Position numbers and translations under genes: made by a program. A model generated the notes under the pieces. The model saw only the letters and a program-made list of their open reading frames with translations, made no database searches and was not told the DNA's origin. This document shows, piece by piece, positions 54,052-63,034 of a stretch of 64,000 nucleotides of DNA (position 1 is its first letter; each line of letters starts with the position of its first letter). The DNA comes from Paenibacillus pinihumi DSM 23905 = JCM 16419 (GTDB lineage Bacteria > Bacillota > Bacilli > Paenibacillales > Paenibacillaceae). The stretch spans positions 344,726 through 408,725 of the forward strand of contig NZ_KE383865.1 of the NCBI RefSeq assembly GCF_000422505.1, given 5' to 3'.

Positions 54052-55062
54052 ATGCAGCATCAATTTACATTGGCAGATGTTCACGAATACATGGATCTCT
54101 TATCAGTAGGGATGCAAAGCAAGCTTTCATTAACCGGGTGGGAACAGCATCTTGTTCTTCCGGAAAGTGTGGGTAGCGGCTATATTTCGCGAATGAAGAT
54201 TCGGCCAGGAATGGAAATATTGGTTGAGAATATGGTGCTGCGTGATAACCTAAGGCTGCACATTGAGCAGGAATGTCAAGTTCTTGGCCTTGCTTACCAA
54301 CTCAGCGGGGATGTTTATTGCGAGTGGAACGGCAGAGCCGTATCTACTTCAAATTCCCCAGGAAATACGGTGTTTTTTACTGATCATACAAAGGTCTATC
54401 TTGAAACCAGCTCAATGTCCAGAAGTTATGGCATTAAAGTAAGGCTTCGTCCAGAAGAGCTAGGCTTCTATTTTGAAGACAAGGAAGAACGGGAGAGGCT
54501 TGCACACCTGTTAAATTACTATAAGAATACGGTTCATAGTTATGCAATGACCTCTGAAATTGAAAAAATTGTATCTGATATTCTGGTATGCGGCTATCAA
54601 GGGCCACTGAAGCGTTTATTTATGGAAAGCAAAGCTTTGGAGCTTATTATGTTATTTGTTCATGAACATGAAGAGGGAAGACAATCTGGGAAAGTGCCAC
54701 GCGTGCATGGGAAAAATGATTTGGAAAAGCTGCATATGGCTCGGAAAATCATCGTTAATCATTTAGAACAGCCACACTCCATTCAACAATTATCTAAAAT
54801 TGTAGGATTGAGTACAACCAAGTTAAAGAAAGGCTTCCGTGAATTATTCGGAACGACTATCTTTGAGCTTGTACGTGAACAGAGATTAAAAAAAGCCGCA
54901 TGGCTCCTGGAAACGAATCAAATGAAAGTATGTGAGGCAGCCGTAGCTGTCGGGTATAGTAATCCAAGTAACTTTGCCACGGCATTTCGAAAACAATATG
55001 GTTGTAATCCCCGCGATTTTATACAACAAACAAAAAAAACGAATATGCTTCGTGTTCGTTGA
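54052..55062 (+). CDS. AraC-family regulator of siderophore uptake (PchR-like)
   Basis: The 336-residue protein has an N-terminal ligand domain (about 1-190) and a C-terminal AraC HTH pair (about 235-325: IQQLSKIVGLSTTKLKKGF, AAVAVGYSNPSNFATAFRKQ). It resembles the PchR/YbtA style of siderophore-responsive regulators. Its own Fur box and the Fur-boxed uptake genes immediately downstream support a role in activating those genes when the ferric siderophore enters. AAAGGAAAG precedes the start. Confidence 0.88.
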   Translation: MQHQFTLADVHEYMDLLSVGMQSKLSLTGWEQHLVLPESVGSGYISRMKIRPGMEILVENMVLRDNLRLHIEQECQVLGLAYQLSGDVYCEWNGRAVSTSNSPGNTVFFTDHTKVYLETSSMSRSYGIKVRLRPEELGFYFEDKEERERLAHLLNYYKNTVHSYAMTSEIEKIVSDILVCGYQGPLKRLFMESKALELIMLFVHEHEEGRQSGKVPRVHGKNDLEKLHMARKIIVNHLEQPHSIQQLSKIVGLSTTKLKKGFRELFGTTIFELVREQRLKKAAWLLETNQMKVCEAAVAVGYSNPSNFATAFRKQYGCNPRDFIQQTKKTNMLRVR

Positions 55063-55067
55063 TATTA

Positions 55068-55108
55068 ATGCGATTTTGACCGCAAGCGGTTGGAATCGTA
55101 TTTTTTTT
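55068..55108 (+). terminator. Terminator after AraC gene
   Basis: ATGCGATTTTGACCGC pairs with GCGGTTGGAATCGTAT (G-T pairs allowed) around AA, followed by eight T. Confidence 0.8.
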
Positions 55109-55164
55109 GGTCTTCAGCAGGTGAATAAAAATCTTTAGCAGGTAGATAGAATACATGTTATTTG

Positions 55165-55179
55165 TGATAATTGTTCTCA
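55165..55179 (+). promoter_or_regulatory. Fur box before the siderophore-uptake genes
   Basis: TGATAATTGTTCTCA keeps the full left half TGATAAT and most of the right half of the Fur consensus, 25 bp upstream of the binding-protein start. Confidence 0.75.
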
Positions 55180-55204
55180 ATTACACATTGGGAGGATATT
55201 TAAA

Positions 55205-56212
55205 ATGAAAGCAAAGCCAATTTTAATCTATACGATTTTTTCCATCCTGGTATCCATTATGACAGGCTGCGGGTCTCTTTCAGAAGGGGAATCTACTGAA
55301 AATAAGATGATGCCTTCTTCTAATCCAGAAAAGATTCGAGTATTCAAGCATCCCATGGGAGAGGTGCAACTGAAAGGTATTCCGCTGAGAGTGGTTACAC
55401 TGGATTTTAATTATACAGAGGATTTACTCGCACTTGGCATCCAACCGGTTGGCGTAGCTGACATAGCATCTAAAACAGGGTTTAATTCACTGGTTAATAT
55501 TGAACCTGGACTTGCTGAAAATGTAGCAGATGTTGGTGGCCGTCAGGAGCCGAATCTGGAGAAAATTGCCGAACTTAAGCCGGATTTAATTATAGCAAAC
55601 CTCTATTTTGTGAAGAAAAACTATACGATGCTTTCGGAGATCGCACCTACGATGATCTTTGATCCATATCCGTCTGAAGGAAAAAACCAGTACGAGGAAA
55701 TGGTTGAGACCTTCCGGACAATTGCAGATATGCTAGGAAAAAAAGAAGAAGCAGAACAACAGCTTGCTCACTTGAAGCAAACTTATGAGGAAGCAAGAGT
55801 TGTGCTTGCAACAGCAGGGAAAGAAGATTTGCCCGTTGTACTTGCTCAATTATTCCCTGGTCAAACTGGACCAACGATTATGCTGTTCTCTCGTAATTCA
55901 CAGGGCGCAAACATACTAAAGGAAATTGGTTTGAACAATATTTATGAATCACCAACTTTTGAACCATTGGGCGGTACAACAACGACAGTGGAAGCCTTGA
56001 CAGCTTTGCAACAGGCGAACTTTATATACATGAACACAGATAGCAGCGGCGGTCTGGAAACACTGCTTAAACAGAATGCACTTTGGGAACAGCTTGATTT
56101 CGTAAAAGAAAAACGCGATTTTCCATTGGAAAGAACAGTGTGGGGGTATGGTGGACCTTTGAGTGCAAAGCTGCTTGTCCAAGAAATCGTTAAGGTGTTA
56201 ACCAGACAATGA
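55205..56212 (+). CDS. Iron-siderophore substrate-binding lipoprotein
   Basis: The 335-residue protein has a lipoprotein signal with Cys22 (SIMTGC) and a FecB/FhuD-like domain (about 50-330: LRVVTLDFNYTEDLLALG, IAELKPDLIIAN). It should capture a ferric siderophore and pass it to the fused permease whose gene overlaps it by ATGA. Fur-box control upstream. GGGAGG is 8 bp before the start. Confidence 0.92.
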   Translation: MKAKPILIYTIFSILVSIMTGCGSLSEGESTENKMMPSSNPEKIRVFKHPMGEVQLKGIPLRVVTLDFNYTEDLLALGIQPVGVADIASKTGFNSLVNIEPGLAENVADVGGRQEPNLEKIAELKPDLIIANLYFVKKNYTMLSEIAPTMIFDPYPSEGKNQYEEMVETFRTIADMLGKKEEAEQQLAHLKQTYEEARVVLATAGKEDLPVVLAQLFPGQTGPTIMLFSRNSQGANILKEIGLNNIYESPTFEPLGGTTTTVEALTALQQANFIYMNTDSSGGLETLLKQNALWEQLDFVKEKRDFPLERTVWGYGGPLSAKLLVQEIVKVLTRQ

Positions 56213-58284
56213 TTCAGGCATTGATTCTTTCTCAGAAAGGGAACAAGGGCTGGAAGATCGCCGGAGGCGTGGTGTTCAGTATTCTATTCCTGATCCTAAT
56301 GATGATGATCAATCTGACACAAGGGCAAGCCCAAATCGGATTAACCGATTTGATTAATATGGTTCTTTATGGGGATGGAACAGCCATAAGTCATATGGTA
56401 TTGGTTTCGCGATTGCCAAGAGTTTTTGCAGGGTTGCTATGCGGAGCAGCCTTGGCAGTAGCAGGTGTATTGCTGCAAGCTGTGCTCCGCAATCCACTGG
56501 CATCAGCAGGCACACTCGGTATTAATGCAGGCGCATATTTTGCTGTTGTTGCAGGAACGGTATTTTTCCCGGCTTTCATATCTCGTTTTCCTATGGCGTT
56601 TGCTTTAATTGGAGGATTTGCTGCGGTTTTAATGGTTTACATGCTGGCAGGAGGGAGACGATCGACACCAATACGCCTCGTATTAGCTGGCATGATCGTT
56701 ACTCTTCTTCTATCCTCTTTTACGAGTGTAGCTCAAATTTTATTTTTGGATGATGCCAGACATCTGTTTGCATGGGGATCTGGATCACTAGCCCAGAATA
56801 ATTGGGATACGATTCATTCCGTATGGCTGTGGATTGCATTAGGTTTAGCTGCTGCCTTTATGTTCGCGAAACGATTTAATTTAATGGAGCTTGGCGAGGA
56901 AACGGCAGCTTCTCTCGGCCAGAGAATTCAAACAACAAAACGTCTCGGTATGGGGATAGCGGTAGTTCTGGCAACAGTAAGCGTAAGCGTGTCCGGACCG
57001 ATTGGCTTTATCGGTTTGCTTGTGCCTCATATGGTAAGACTGATGGGCTTTCGCAATCACAAGATACTCATACCGTTAAGCGCTGTATTGGGATCTGCAC
57101 TGCTACTCGGAGCAGATGCTTTAACCTACCCGTTTCAAGCTGCTTATGGAAATCTTCCTGTTGGTGCTGTTACAGCGGCAATAGGTGGTCCATGGCTTGT
57201 TTGGATTATATTGCGAATGACAAAGGGGAGAAGCGGAAACGGCAGAGTTAACTGGGCCACAACACTATCTGCGGGATATACATCTAGAGAAAGGCCTTTT
57301 TGGCTGTTCTATATGCTTCTCGGGCTTCTGCTTCTTTCTCTTTTGATTTATGGGTGCATGATAGGTGGCGGAAGCATGTTGTCCATTAAACAGTTGATGC
57401 TGGCTGTCAGTGGTAATGGGGATGATCAGCTTCGTCATATCGTCTTGAATATGCGATTACCCAGAATTGCCGCGGCCTTGTTTGGTGGAGCTGCACTTGC
57501 GGCAGCCGGTCTGCTCATTCAGGGAGCCGTGCGGAATCCTATGGCTGATCCTTCCGTAATTGGAGTAACGTCTGGTGCGGGCGTCGGGGTTTTATCTGTG
57601 CTTGCTATTTGGCCCTATGCATCCGGAGCCATGTTGGCTGTGTCAGCATTTGCTGGAGCAATTGGAGCAGCGGTCATTGTATTTGCGATAGCATGGAGAA
57701 GTGGATTTAGTCCCGGTTTATTTATATTGGCTGGTATCAGCGTTACGGCGGTTGGATCGGCTGCCATCCAGTTTCTTGTATTAAAATCATCCAGCCATAC
57801 GGCTGCATTAATTTGGTTGGCCGGAAGTACGTATGCACGGGGCTGGACGGATACGACTCCTCTTATTATCGTTTCTCTGTTATTAATGCCGTTGGCATGG
57901 TGGCTGGGAAGACGGGTGGAACTGTTGGCCTTTGATGATGCTGTTTCGCTGGGGGTGGGCCTGCATGTACAACAGGCGCGGCTGCTTTCAGCTGGCATAG
58001 GTGTCGCACTTGCTTCTGTTGTGGTGGCTACGGTTGGTACTGTCGGCTTTATCGGCTTGCTTGCACCGCATGCAGCAAGATTCATATCTGGTCAGCAGCA
58101 CCGTAGAACGTTTATTTTTGCTGTCTTAACAGGAGCCATTTTTTTGTTGGCTGCTGATATATCAGGACGATTAATTGCATCACCTAAGGAAATTTCATCA
58201 GGGCTGATGGTAGCACTGATAGGTACACCTTACTTGATTTATTTATTAAAGCCGGGTGGACGCGGGGGAGGGCGAGGAATTTGA
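56209..58284 (+). CDS. Fused double FecCD-type iron-siderophore permease (FhuB-like)
   Basis: At 691 residues the protein is two FecCD permease halves in one chain (about 1-345 and 365-691), each with multiple membrane helices and the repeated family motifs: LPRVFAGLLCGAALAVAG and LPRIAAALFGGAALAAAG, GPIGFIGLLVPHMVRL and GTVGFIGLLAPHAARF. FhuB of enterobacteria has this layout; most Gram-positive systems use two separate proteins. It overlaps the binding-protein gene by ATGA. No ATPase gene follows, so a shared FhuC/YusV-type ATPase is implied. Confidence 0.93.
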   Translation: MIQALILSQKGNKGWKIAGGVVFSILFLILMMMINLTQGQAQIGLTDLINMVLYGDGTAISHMVLVSRLPRVFAGLLCGAALAVAGVLLQAVLRNPLASAGTLGINAGAYFAVVAGTVFFPAFISRFPMAFALIGGFAAVLMVYMLAGGRRSTPIRLVLAGMIVTLLLSSFTSVAQILFLDDARHLFAWGSGSLAQNNWDTIHSVWLWIALGLAAAFMFAKRFNLMELGEETAASLGQRIQTTKRLGMGIAVVLATVSVSVSGPIGFIGLLVPHMVRLMGFRNHKILIPLSAVLGSALLLGADALTYPFQAAYGNLPVGAVTAAIGGPWLVWIILRMTKGRSGNGRVNWATTLSAGYTSRERPFWLFYMLLGLLLLSLLIYGCMIGGGSMLSIKQLMLAVSGNGDDQLRHIVLNMRLPRIAAALFGGAALAAAGLLIQGAVRNPMADPSVIGVTSGAGVGVLSVLAIWPYASGAMLAVSAFAGAIGAAVIVFAIAWRSGFSPGLFILAGISVTAVGSAAIQFLVLKSSSHTAALIWLAGSTYARGWTDTTPLIIVSLLLMPLAWWLGRRVELLAFDDAVSLGVGLHVQQARLLSAGIGVALASVVVATVGTVGFIGLLAPHAARFISGQQHRRTFIFAVLTGAIFLLAADISGRLIASPKEISSGLMVALIGTPYLIYLLKPGGRGGGRGI

Positions 58285-58339
58285 TAAGAACAGACTATGT
58301 GAACGTGCAAGTTTCATTTAAAAAGGAGTGAGTACGCTA

Positions 58340-59518
58340 ATGAAAAAGCATTTTATTGTTATTTTCGTTACTGTTCTTGCGGCCATGATTTCGATCGCAA
58401 CTTTTAATCCTATTTTGGGATTACTTGCGCGGAGCTTGGGTTTGACTGAGATTGAATCAGGCAGCCTGGTTACAATTACTGGAGTATGCTGGATTTTAGG
58501 AAGTTTCTTATGGGGCAGATGGGCACAATCCGGAAGAAAGCTTATTATGATAACGGCATTGCTTGGCTATACGGTAATGGTGACAGCATTTGCTTGGATC
58601 GCAGATGCAGCGCAAAGGGAGAGCTATTCAACTATACTGCTTTTTTGGACTTTTTTAGTTCTACGTGCATTGGCTGGCTTTTTTTTTGGAGCTATACCCG
58701 CTATGGCACAGGGATATTTAATGGATTGGACAACGGCCCATACTCGTGCAAATGGAATGGCCATATTTGGAGCTGCTAATGGACTTGGTTTTATACTTGG
58801 TCCAGCAATTGGAGCAGCTCTATCTGTGGCTGGTCTTACAGCTCCGATCTATGTTTCAGCGGCGTTATTGCTTGTGGTGATGCTTGTTTTTACAATTATG
58901 ATTCCTGGAAATCAAGCCATTTCTGTACAAAATAGTGTGGTCAAACTGACTCCGTTCGATTCTCGAATTCGTTTGTATCTTGCAATTGGACTGGTTCTGT
59001 CCACTGTGATGATTATTTTACAAGTAACGAGCGGATTCTACATGCAGGATCGGCTTGCTGTTTCTGTCCCTTCCGCTACCCGAATGACAGGATTAGGCTT
59101 ATCAACCGCCGGATTATTCGTCGTTGCGGCTCAGATACTGATTGGGCGTTTTTTGAGTTGGCAGTCAAGCCGGCTTTTGAAGTTTGGATTAAGCGCCCTT
59201 GGTGCGGGTTTCCTTCTATTTCTGGTTGCCCCAGCCTGCTATGGGTTTGCATTTGCAAGCCTGGGCATTGGCATTGGTTTTATTATGCCAGGTTATACGA
59301 CTGCAGCCTCCCTTGCCGTTAGTGAAAACGAACAAGCCTCTGTGGCAGCTTTTGCTGCAGCAGTGCAAGGCGTAGGCACTTTTATTGGTCCGATAGTGGG
59401 GACTCTGCTATATTCGCTTCAAACTAATCTTTCCTATAGCTTTTGTTTAATACTAATTGTATGGTGCATTTCTTTTGTTATAAAGAAAAAAGAAAACCGA
59501 CGTTCAGTCGAACACTAA
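58340..59518 (+). CDS. MFS transporter in the siderophore locus
   Basis: The 392-residue protein has about 12 membrane helices and MFS signatures, including a WGRWAQSGRK cytoplasmic loop 2-3 motif and a glycine-rich GAANGLGFILGPAIGAAL helix. Placed right behind Fur-boxed uptake genes, it may export a siderophore or its degradation product (inference). ATG 58340 is chosen; GTG 58328 sits too close to AAGGAG. Confidence 0.88.
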   Translation: MKKHFIVIFVTVLAAMISIATFNPILGLLARSLGLTEIESGSLVTITGVCWILGSFLWGRWAQSGRKLIMITALLGYTVMVTAFAWIADAAQRESYSTILLFWTFLVLRALAGFFFGAIPAMAQGYLMDWTTAHTRANGMAIFGAANGLGFILGPAIGAALSVAGLTAPIYVSAALLLVVMLVFTIMIPGNQAISVQNSVVKLTPFDSRIRLYLAIGLVLSTVMIILQVTSGFYMQDRLAVSVPSATRMTGLGLSTAGLFVVAAQILIGRFLSWQSSRLLKFGLSALGAGFLLFLVAPACYGFAFASLGIGIGFIMPGYTTAASLAVSENEQASVAAFAAAVQGVGTFIGPIVGTLLYSLQTNLSYSFCLILIVWCISFVIKKKENRRSVEH

Positions 59519-59688
59519 ACAAAGGATGCCTCTTTACCAGCGAAAAGCAAACCCGCCATCTATGAACAAGTTGACGAGTTTAATTGTTGCAAATGCAATA
59601 AGAAGTACTGTATTTTTTGAAGCAGGCCATTATTTGTATTGTACCGGAGCAGAAGAAAGTATAGAAAAATTCAGGGCATATATGGAAG

Positions 59689-59991
59689 AAATCACCTGTA
59701 TTATCAGGAGGCCAGCCAGGGCCCCTCAATATTCAAGGGATAGGAATAGGCTTTGTTCCGGATAACTTTAAACGGAAAATCGTAGATGAAATCATAACGG
59801 TTACGGAAAAAGAAGCTTTTGAGTCCGCAAGACGGGTAGCCAGCAAGGAAGGCATATTAATTGGAGTATCCTCTGGGGCAAATATAGCTGTCGCACTTAA
59901 GCTGGCCCGGAAGCTCGGCAAAGGCAAAAAGATCGTTGCCTTTGCTCCGGATAGTGGAGAAAAATATGTATCCATAGGGTTATACGAGTAA
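59689..59991 (+). pseudogene. cysK: 5'-truncated cysteine synthase (cysK-like) remnant
   Basis: From 59689 the frame reads KSPVLSGGQPGPLNIQGIGI, then GFVPDNF, EAFESARRVASKEGILIGVS, SGANIAVALKLARKLGKGKK and ends SGEKYVSIGLYE with a stop at 59989-59991. This is the C-terminal third of an O-acetylserine sulfhydrylase, including the loop around the GIGxGFVP motif; the PLP lysine and N-terminal domain are absent. The stretch upstream (59526-59688) is open in another frame but not cysK-like, so a recombination or deletion joined them. Confidence 0.85.
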
Positions 59992-60069
59992 GAATCTCCA
60001 AATATCATAGCAAGTCAGAGTAAAACAATAATATTTGAACTGAAAACAATGAGCTAATATTGAGGGCTT

Positions 60070-60116
60070 AAACCTCCAAATTGATGTCTCCTATACACAT
60101 TTAATTTGGAGGTTTT
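60070..60116. terminator. Terminator at the end of the minus-strand ABC operon
   Basis: AAACCTCCAAATT pairs perfectly with AATTTGGAGGTTT across a 20-nt loop; useful for genes converging from both sides. Confidence 0.7.
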
Positions 60117-60146
60117 ACTGCGCCTGTCTATGTTGATCTGCCTCAT

Positions 60147-60830
60147 TTAATACGTTCTTCTTTTGGTAAAAAGCCAGCATCCGGCCACAAAAATGAAATA
60201 AAGAATCAGGTTAAATCCAATGCCTGTCAGCAGTGAGCCGTTGAATAACAGTGCTTTGAAAAAGCTGGTGACATGGACACGCAGCGAAGGAATCCCCGTT
60301 CCGACCGGGATTGCCGTAAGGAGCACCACCCACAACAGCCACCCGGCAGGATGGGAGTAACCGGAGATGAGCATGCTTAGAAGCGCCATGACCATCAAAT
60401 AAAAGGCGGTTTGGTAAAGAAAAGAACCGATAAAGCCAAAGTTATTCCAATGAAAGGCTTCAATAAGATCTACAGTATTCGTGTAATTCCGGATCACTTT
60501 CACTTCAAGTACAAACCATAAGGAATTGACCAAAGCGATGGCTGCTGCCCAGACGGCAAACACAAATTGAAGTGCCTTGAAATATTGTCCCCGGCTTGCT
60601 CCCAAATTTACGATGCGATTGTAATAACTTAACGGCAGTATGATAGCGATCAGGAGCAAAATGAGAATCAGCATATTGCCGTCGGAAAGCCGGGTACCTC
60701 GGCCGCTGTCTATATTTATACTGACAATGAAATCTGCCAGCCTTCCAAGCAGGATAAGAATAATGACGCCCCAGATAAAAATCCTCATTTGCAAATAGGT
60801 TGCCTTTAAATGCACGGCCAATGCAGCCAA
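60147..60830 (-). CDS. Membrane protein, ABC transporter permease component
   Basis: The 227-residue protein has about six hydrophobic helices and no close named family, but it is encoded one base behind an ABC ATPase gene and fits the permease slot of YtrABC-like operons. The start is TTG 60830 with GGAGGT 7 bp upstream. Third gene of the gntR-ATPase-permease operon. Substrate unknown; relatives with this operon layout respond to cell-envelope stress (inference). Confidence 0.8.
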   Translation of the reverse strand: MAALAVHLKATYLQMRIFIWGVIILILLGRLADFIVSINIDSGRGTRLSDGNMLILILLLIAIILPLSYYNRIVNLGASRGQYFKALQFVFAVWAAAIALVNSLWFVLEVKVIRNYTNTVDLIEAFHWNNFGFIGSFLYQTAFYLMVMALLSMLISGYSHPAGWLLWVVLLTAIPVGTGIPSLRVHVTSFFKALLFNGSLLTGIGFNLILYFIFVAGCWLFTKRRTY

Positions 60831-60831
60831 T

Positions 60832-61701
60832 TCAGTGACCTCCTTCGATCAAATACGAGAAAAACTTTTGCAGCGTCAAATTTTCAATCGAAATATTCAA
60901 TTCACGGGCTTGCTGCATGTCACTATCGTCCAACGGTTCATAAATAGCGGCAAGTGTGCCGCGCCCATAGCTTTCTTTATGCAGAACACGCTTTCCGGCA
61001 GTAAACGAAGCTACCGCTTCCGCCTTTCCCCGGATCAGATGAGCAGCCATATGTATCCGGTTCATCTCATCATGAAGCAGAATAGAACCGGCTTCAATAA
61101 TATATACCTTTTCGGCGACCGGAGCGATTTCATCAACCAAATGCGTAGAGAGCAGAATCGTGCGGGGAGAATTGGCGTAGTCCTCCAGAAGCGCCTTATA
61201 GAACCTTTCCCGCATCAATACATCGAGTCCAAGCACCGGTTCGTCGAATAAGGTTAGAGGCGCACGGCTGGCCAGGCCGATGATATTGCCTACGAGCGAT
61301 TCCGTGCCTCTTGAAAGCTGTCTGATTTTTTTGTCCGGATCGAGCCGGAACGTTTCAAGCAGCTCATGGGCAAACGTCCAGTCCCAATTGGGATGAAAAC
61401 TTGCAGCAAACTGCAAAATCTCGCGAACACGCGCTCCGCCGAAGTATTTGCTTTTCTCGCGTACGAAGCAAAAATCCTTCGGCAGCTCTCCTTTGCCGAG
61501 CTTTTTTCCTCTGACTTCGATTGTGCCGCCATTCGGGGTGATTCCGCCTGCAATCGTGTTAAGCAGCGTCGTTTTTCCGGCCCCGTTTTGTCCGAGTAAA
61601 CCGTAAATCACATTTTCCTCCAGCTGCAAATCCAGATTTCGCAATGCGTAAGTCCGACCGTATTTTTTATTTAAATTGCTGCAAGTTAATGCAATGCTCA
61701 C
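60832..61701 (-). CDS. ABC transporter ATP-binding protein
   Basis: The 289-residue ATPase has Walker A GQNGAGKTTL, Walker B LTLFDEPVLGLD and H-loop LLSTHLVDE. The signature is degenerate (LSRGTE in place of LSGGQ), which is seen in YtrB-like members. About 75 residues follow the nucleotide domain as an accessory region. The start is GTG 61701 behind GAGAGGGG; the gntR stop lies 7 bp upstream. Confidence 0.9.
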   Translation of the reverse strand: MSIALTCSNLNKKYGRTYALRNLDLQLEENVIYGLLGQNGAGKTTLLNTIAGGITPNGGTIEVRGKKLGKGELPKDFCFVREKSKYFGGARVREILQFAASFHPNWDWTFAHELLETFRLDPDKKIRQLSRGTESLVGNIIGLASRAPLTLFDEPVLGLDVLMRERFYKALLEDYANSPRTILLSTHLVDEIAPVAEKVYIIEAGSILLHDEMNRIHMAAHLIRGKAEAVASFTAGKRVLHKESYGRGTLAAIYEPLDDSDMQQARELNISIENLTLQKFFSYLIEGGH

Positions 61702-61708
61702 GGTGCGT

Positions 61709-62077
61709 TTATTCCCCTCTCAACTGTTTGATCATGTCAAAAATATCTTGAGTTGTCAGTCCGAGTTTGTCGGCTTCATCGAGCAGATTGGTCAACAGTT
61801 CTTTGTAGAAACGGTCTTTTCGCTTCATCTGGATCTTCTGTTTCGCATCCGCCGCCACATACATGCCAAGCCCTCTTTTTTTATACAGAATGCCTTCATT
61901 TACGAGCAGAGCGATTCCCTTCACCACGGTAGCCGGATTGATTTGGAACAGTTGTGAAAACTGGGCCACAGAAAGAATTTGCTCATCAACATGGAAAGTT
62001 CCATTTAGAATATCATCCTCAATTATGTCGGCAACCTGTTGGAAAATCGGTTGCTTATCGTCGAAAGTGACGTTCAT
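61709..62077 (-). CDS. GntR-family regulator (YtrA subfamily)
   Basis: The 122-residue protein has an N-terminal GntR winged HTH (about 5-75: IFQQVADIIEDDILNGTF, SVAQFSQLFQINPATVVKGI, NEGILYKKRGLGMYV) and a short helical tail, the YtrA layout in which the dimerisation region is only about 50 residues. Start ATG 62077 is uncertain; ATG 62095 and 62092 are in frame. Its operon contains an ABC ATPase and permease. Matching operators at 62100-62121 and 62228-62249 indicate autoregulation and control of the divergent ABC genes. Confidence 0.9.
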   Translation of the reverse strand: MNVTFDDKQPIFQQVADIIEDDILNGTFHVDEQILSVAQFSQLFQINPATVVKGIALLVNEGILYKKRGLGMYVAADAKQKIQMKRKDRFYKELLTNLLDEADKLGLTTQDIFDMIKQLRGE

Positions 62078-62099
62078 TGCCTCACCATTCATCATATTA

Positions 62100-62121
62100 G
62101 TATGTTACTCATCTAACATAC
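62100..62121. promoter_or_regulatory. GntR operator 1 (own promoter)
   Basis: GTATGTTA and TAACATAC form a perfect 8-bp inverted repeat with 6-bp spacer. On the minus strand it overlaps the -10 of a promoter with TTGACA (62148-62143) and TATGGT (62125-62120), 17 bp apart. Confidence 0.75.
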
Positions 62122-62200
62122 CATATTTTATACATAAACAATTGTCAATACCCGATGGTTTGATCCTGAATTGGCAAGTATTATGAACAAAAATCGCATA

Positions 62201-62229
62201 TTGACAATTATACAGGCTCGAATTATAGT
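62201..62229 (+). promoter_or_regulatory. Sigma-A promoter of the MacB/FtsX-type ABC operon
   Basis: TTGACA (62201-62206) and TATAGT (62224-62229) have a 17-bp spacer; the following GntR operator overlaps the last two bases of the -10. Confidence 0.75.
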
Positions 62230-62249
62230 ATGCTACATGAGTAACATAC
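62228..62249. promoter_or_regulatory. GntR operator 2 (divergent promoter)
   Basis: GTATGCTA and TAACATAC with 6-bp spacer, one mismatch from operator 1. It covers the expected start site of the plus-strand promoter. Confidence 0.75.
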
Positions 62250-62327
62250 CGACATACCAAGTGTGAAATGAATTGAGAAAGAGGAATTTCAATAATTCCA
62301 ATAAAATGATCCGGGGAGATGTCAGAA

Positions 62328-63032
62328 GTGAAAAATTTAATTGAGTTCAAAAACGTATCGAAACAATACACGATCGGGGAAATTCACATTAAGGCGCTGG
62401 ATGGTGTTGAATTTTCTATTGCAGAGGGAGAGTTCGTCGTTATTCTGGGCGCAAGCGGGGCAGGAAAAAGTACGATTCTGAATATACTTGGCGGTATGGA
62501 TACGGCTACCTCGGGTCAAGTTTTTGTTGGTGATCAGGAACTGACAAGTTTGGATGAAAAAAAATTAACCCAATATCGTGGCGGGAAAGTAGGCTTTGTA
62601 TTTCAATTCTACAATTTGATTTCAAATTTAAATGCTCTGGAAAATGTGGAGTTTGCCACGGAAATATGCAAAAACCATCTGAATGCCAAAGATATTTTAC
62701 ATCAAGTGGGATTGGCGGACCGGATCAAAAACTTCCCTTCCCAGCTCTCCGGAGGGGAACAACAAAGAGTGGCGATAGCCAGAGCGGTTGCAAAAAATCC
62801 GTTGCTTTTACTCTGTGATGAACCAACCGGAGCTTTGGATTATGTTACAGGCAAGTCTGTCTTAAAGTTGCTTCAGGATTTGAACAGGGAAACGGGGAAG
62901 TGCGTCGTCCTGGTCACACATAATTCCGCCATTGCTCCCATGGCCGATAAAATTATTAAGGTGAAAAGCGGGAAAATAGAGAGCGTAACGATGAATGAGG
63001 TCAAGCAAAGCGTTGAAGGGATTGAGTGGTGA
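62328..63032 (+). CDS. ABC transporter ATP-binding protein (LolD/MacB type)
   Basis: The protein of about 234 residues has Walker [10 protein letters not shown], a VFQFYNLI Q-loop, signature [14 protein letters not shown] and Walker [13 protein letters not shown] with H-loop LVTHN. It belongs to the LolD/MacB/FtsE-like group that works with FtsX-like permeases, often in peptide or antibiotic detoxification. GTG 62328 is 9 bp behind GGGGAG; ATG 62319 directly touches that site. The permease gene follows after 2 bp. Confidence 0.92.
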   Translation: MKNLIEFKNVSKQYTIGEIHIKALDGVEFSIAEGEFVVILGASGAGKSTILNILGGMDTATSGQVFVGDQELTSLDEKKLTQYRGGKVGFVFQFYNLISNLNALENVEFATEICKNHLNAKDILHQVGLADRIKNFPSQLSGGEQQRVAIARAVAKNPLLLLCDEPTGALDYVTGKSVLKLLQDLNRETGKCVVLVTHNSAIAPMADKIIKVKSGKIESVTMNEVKQSVEGIEW

Positions 63033-63034
63033 GT

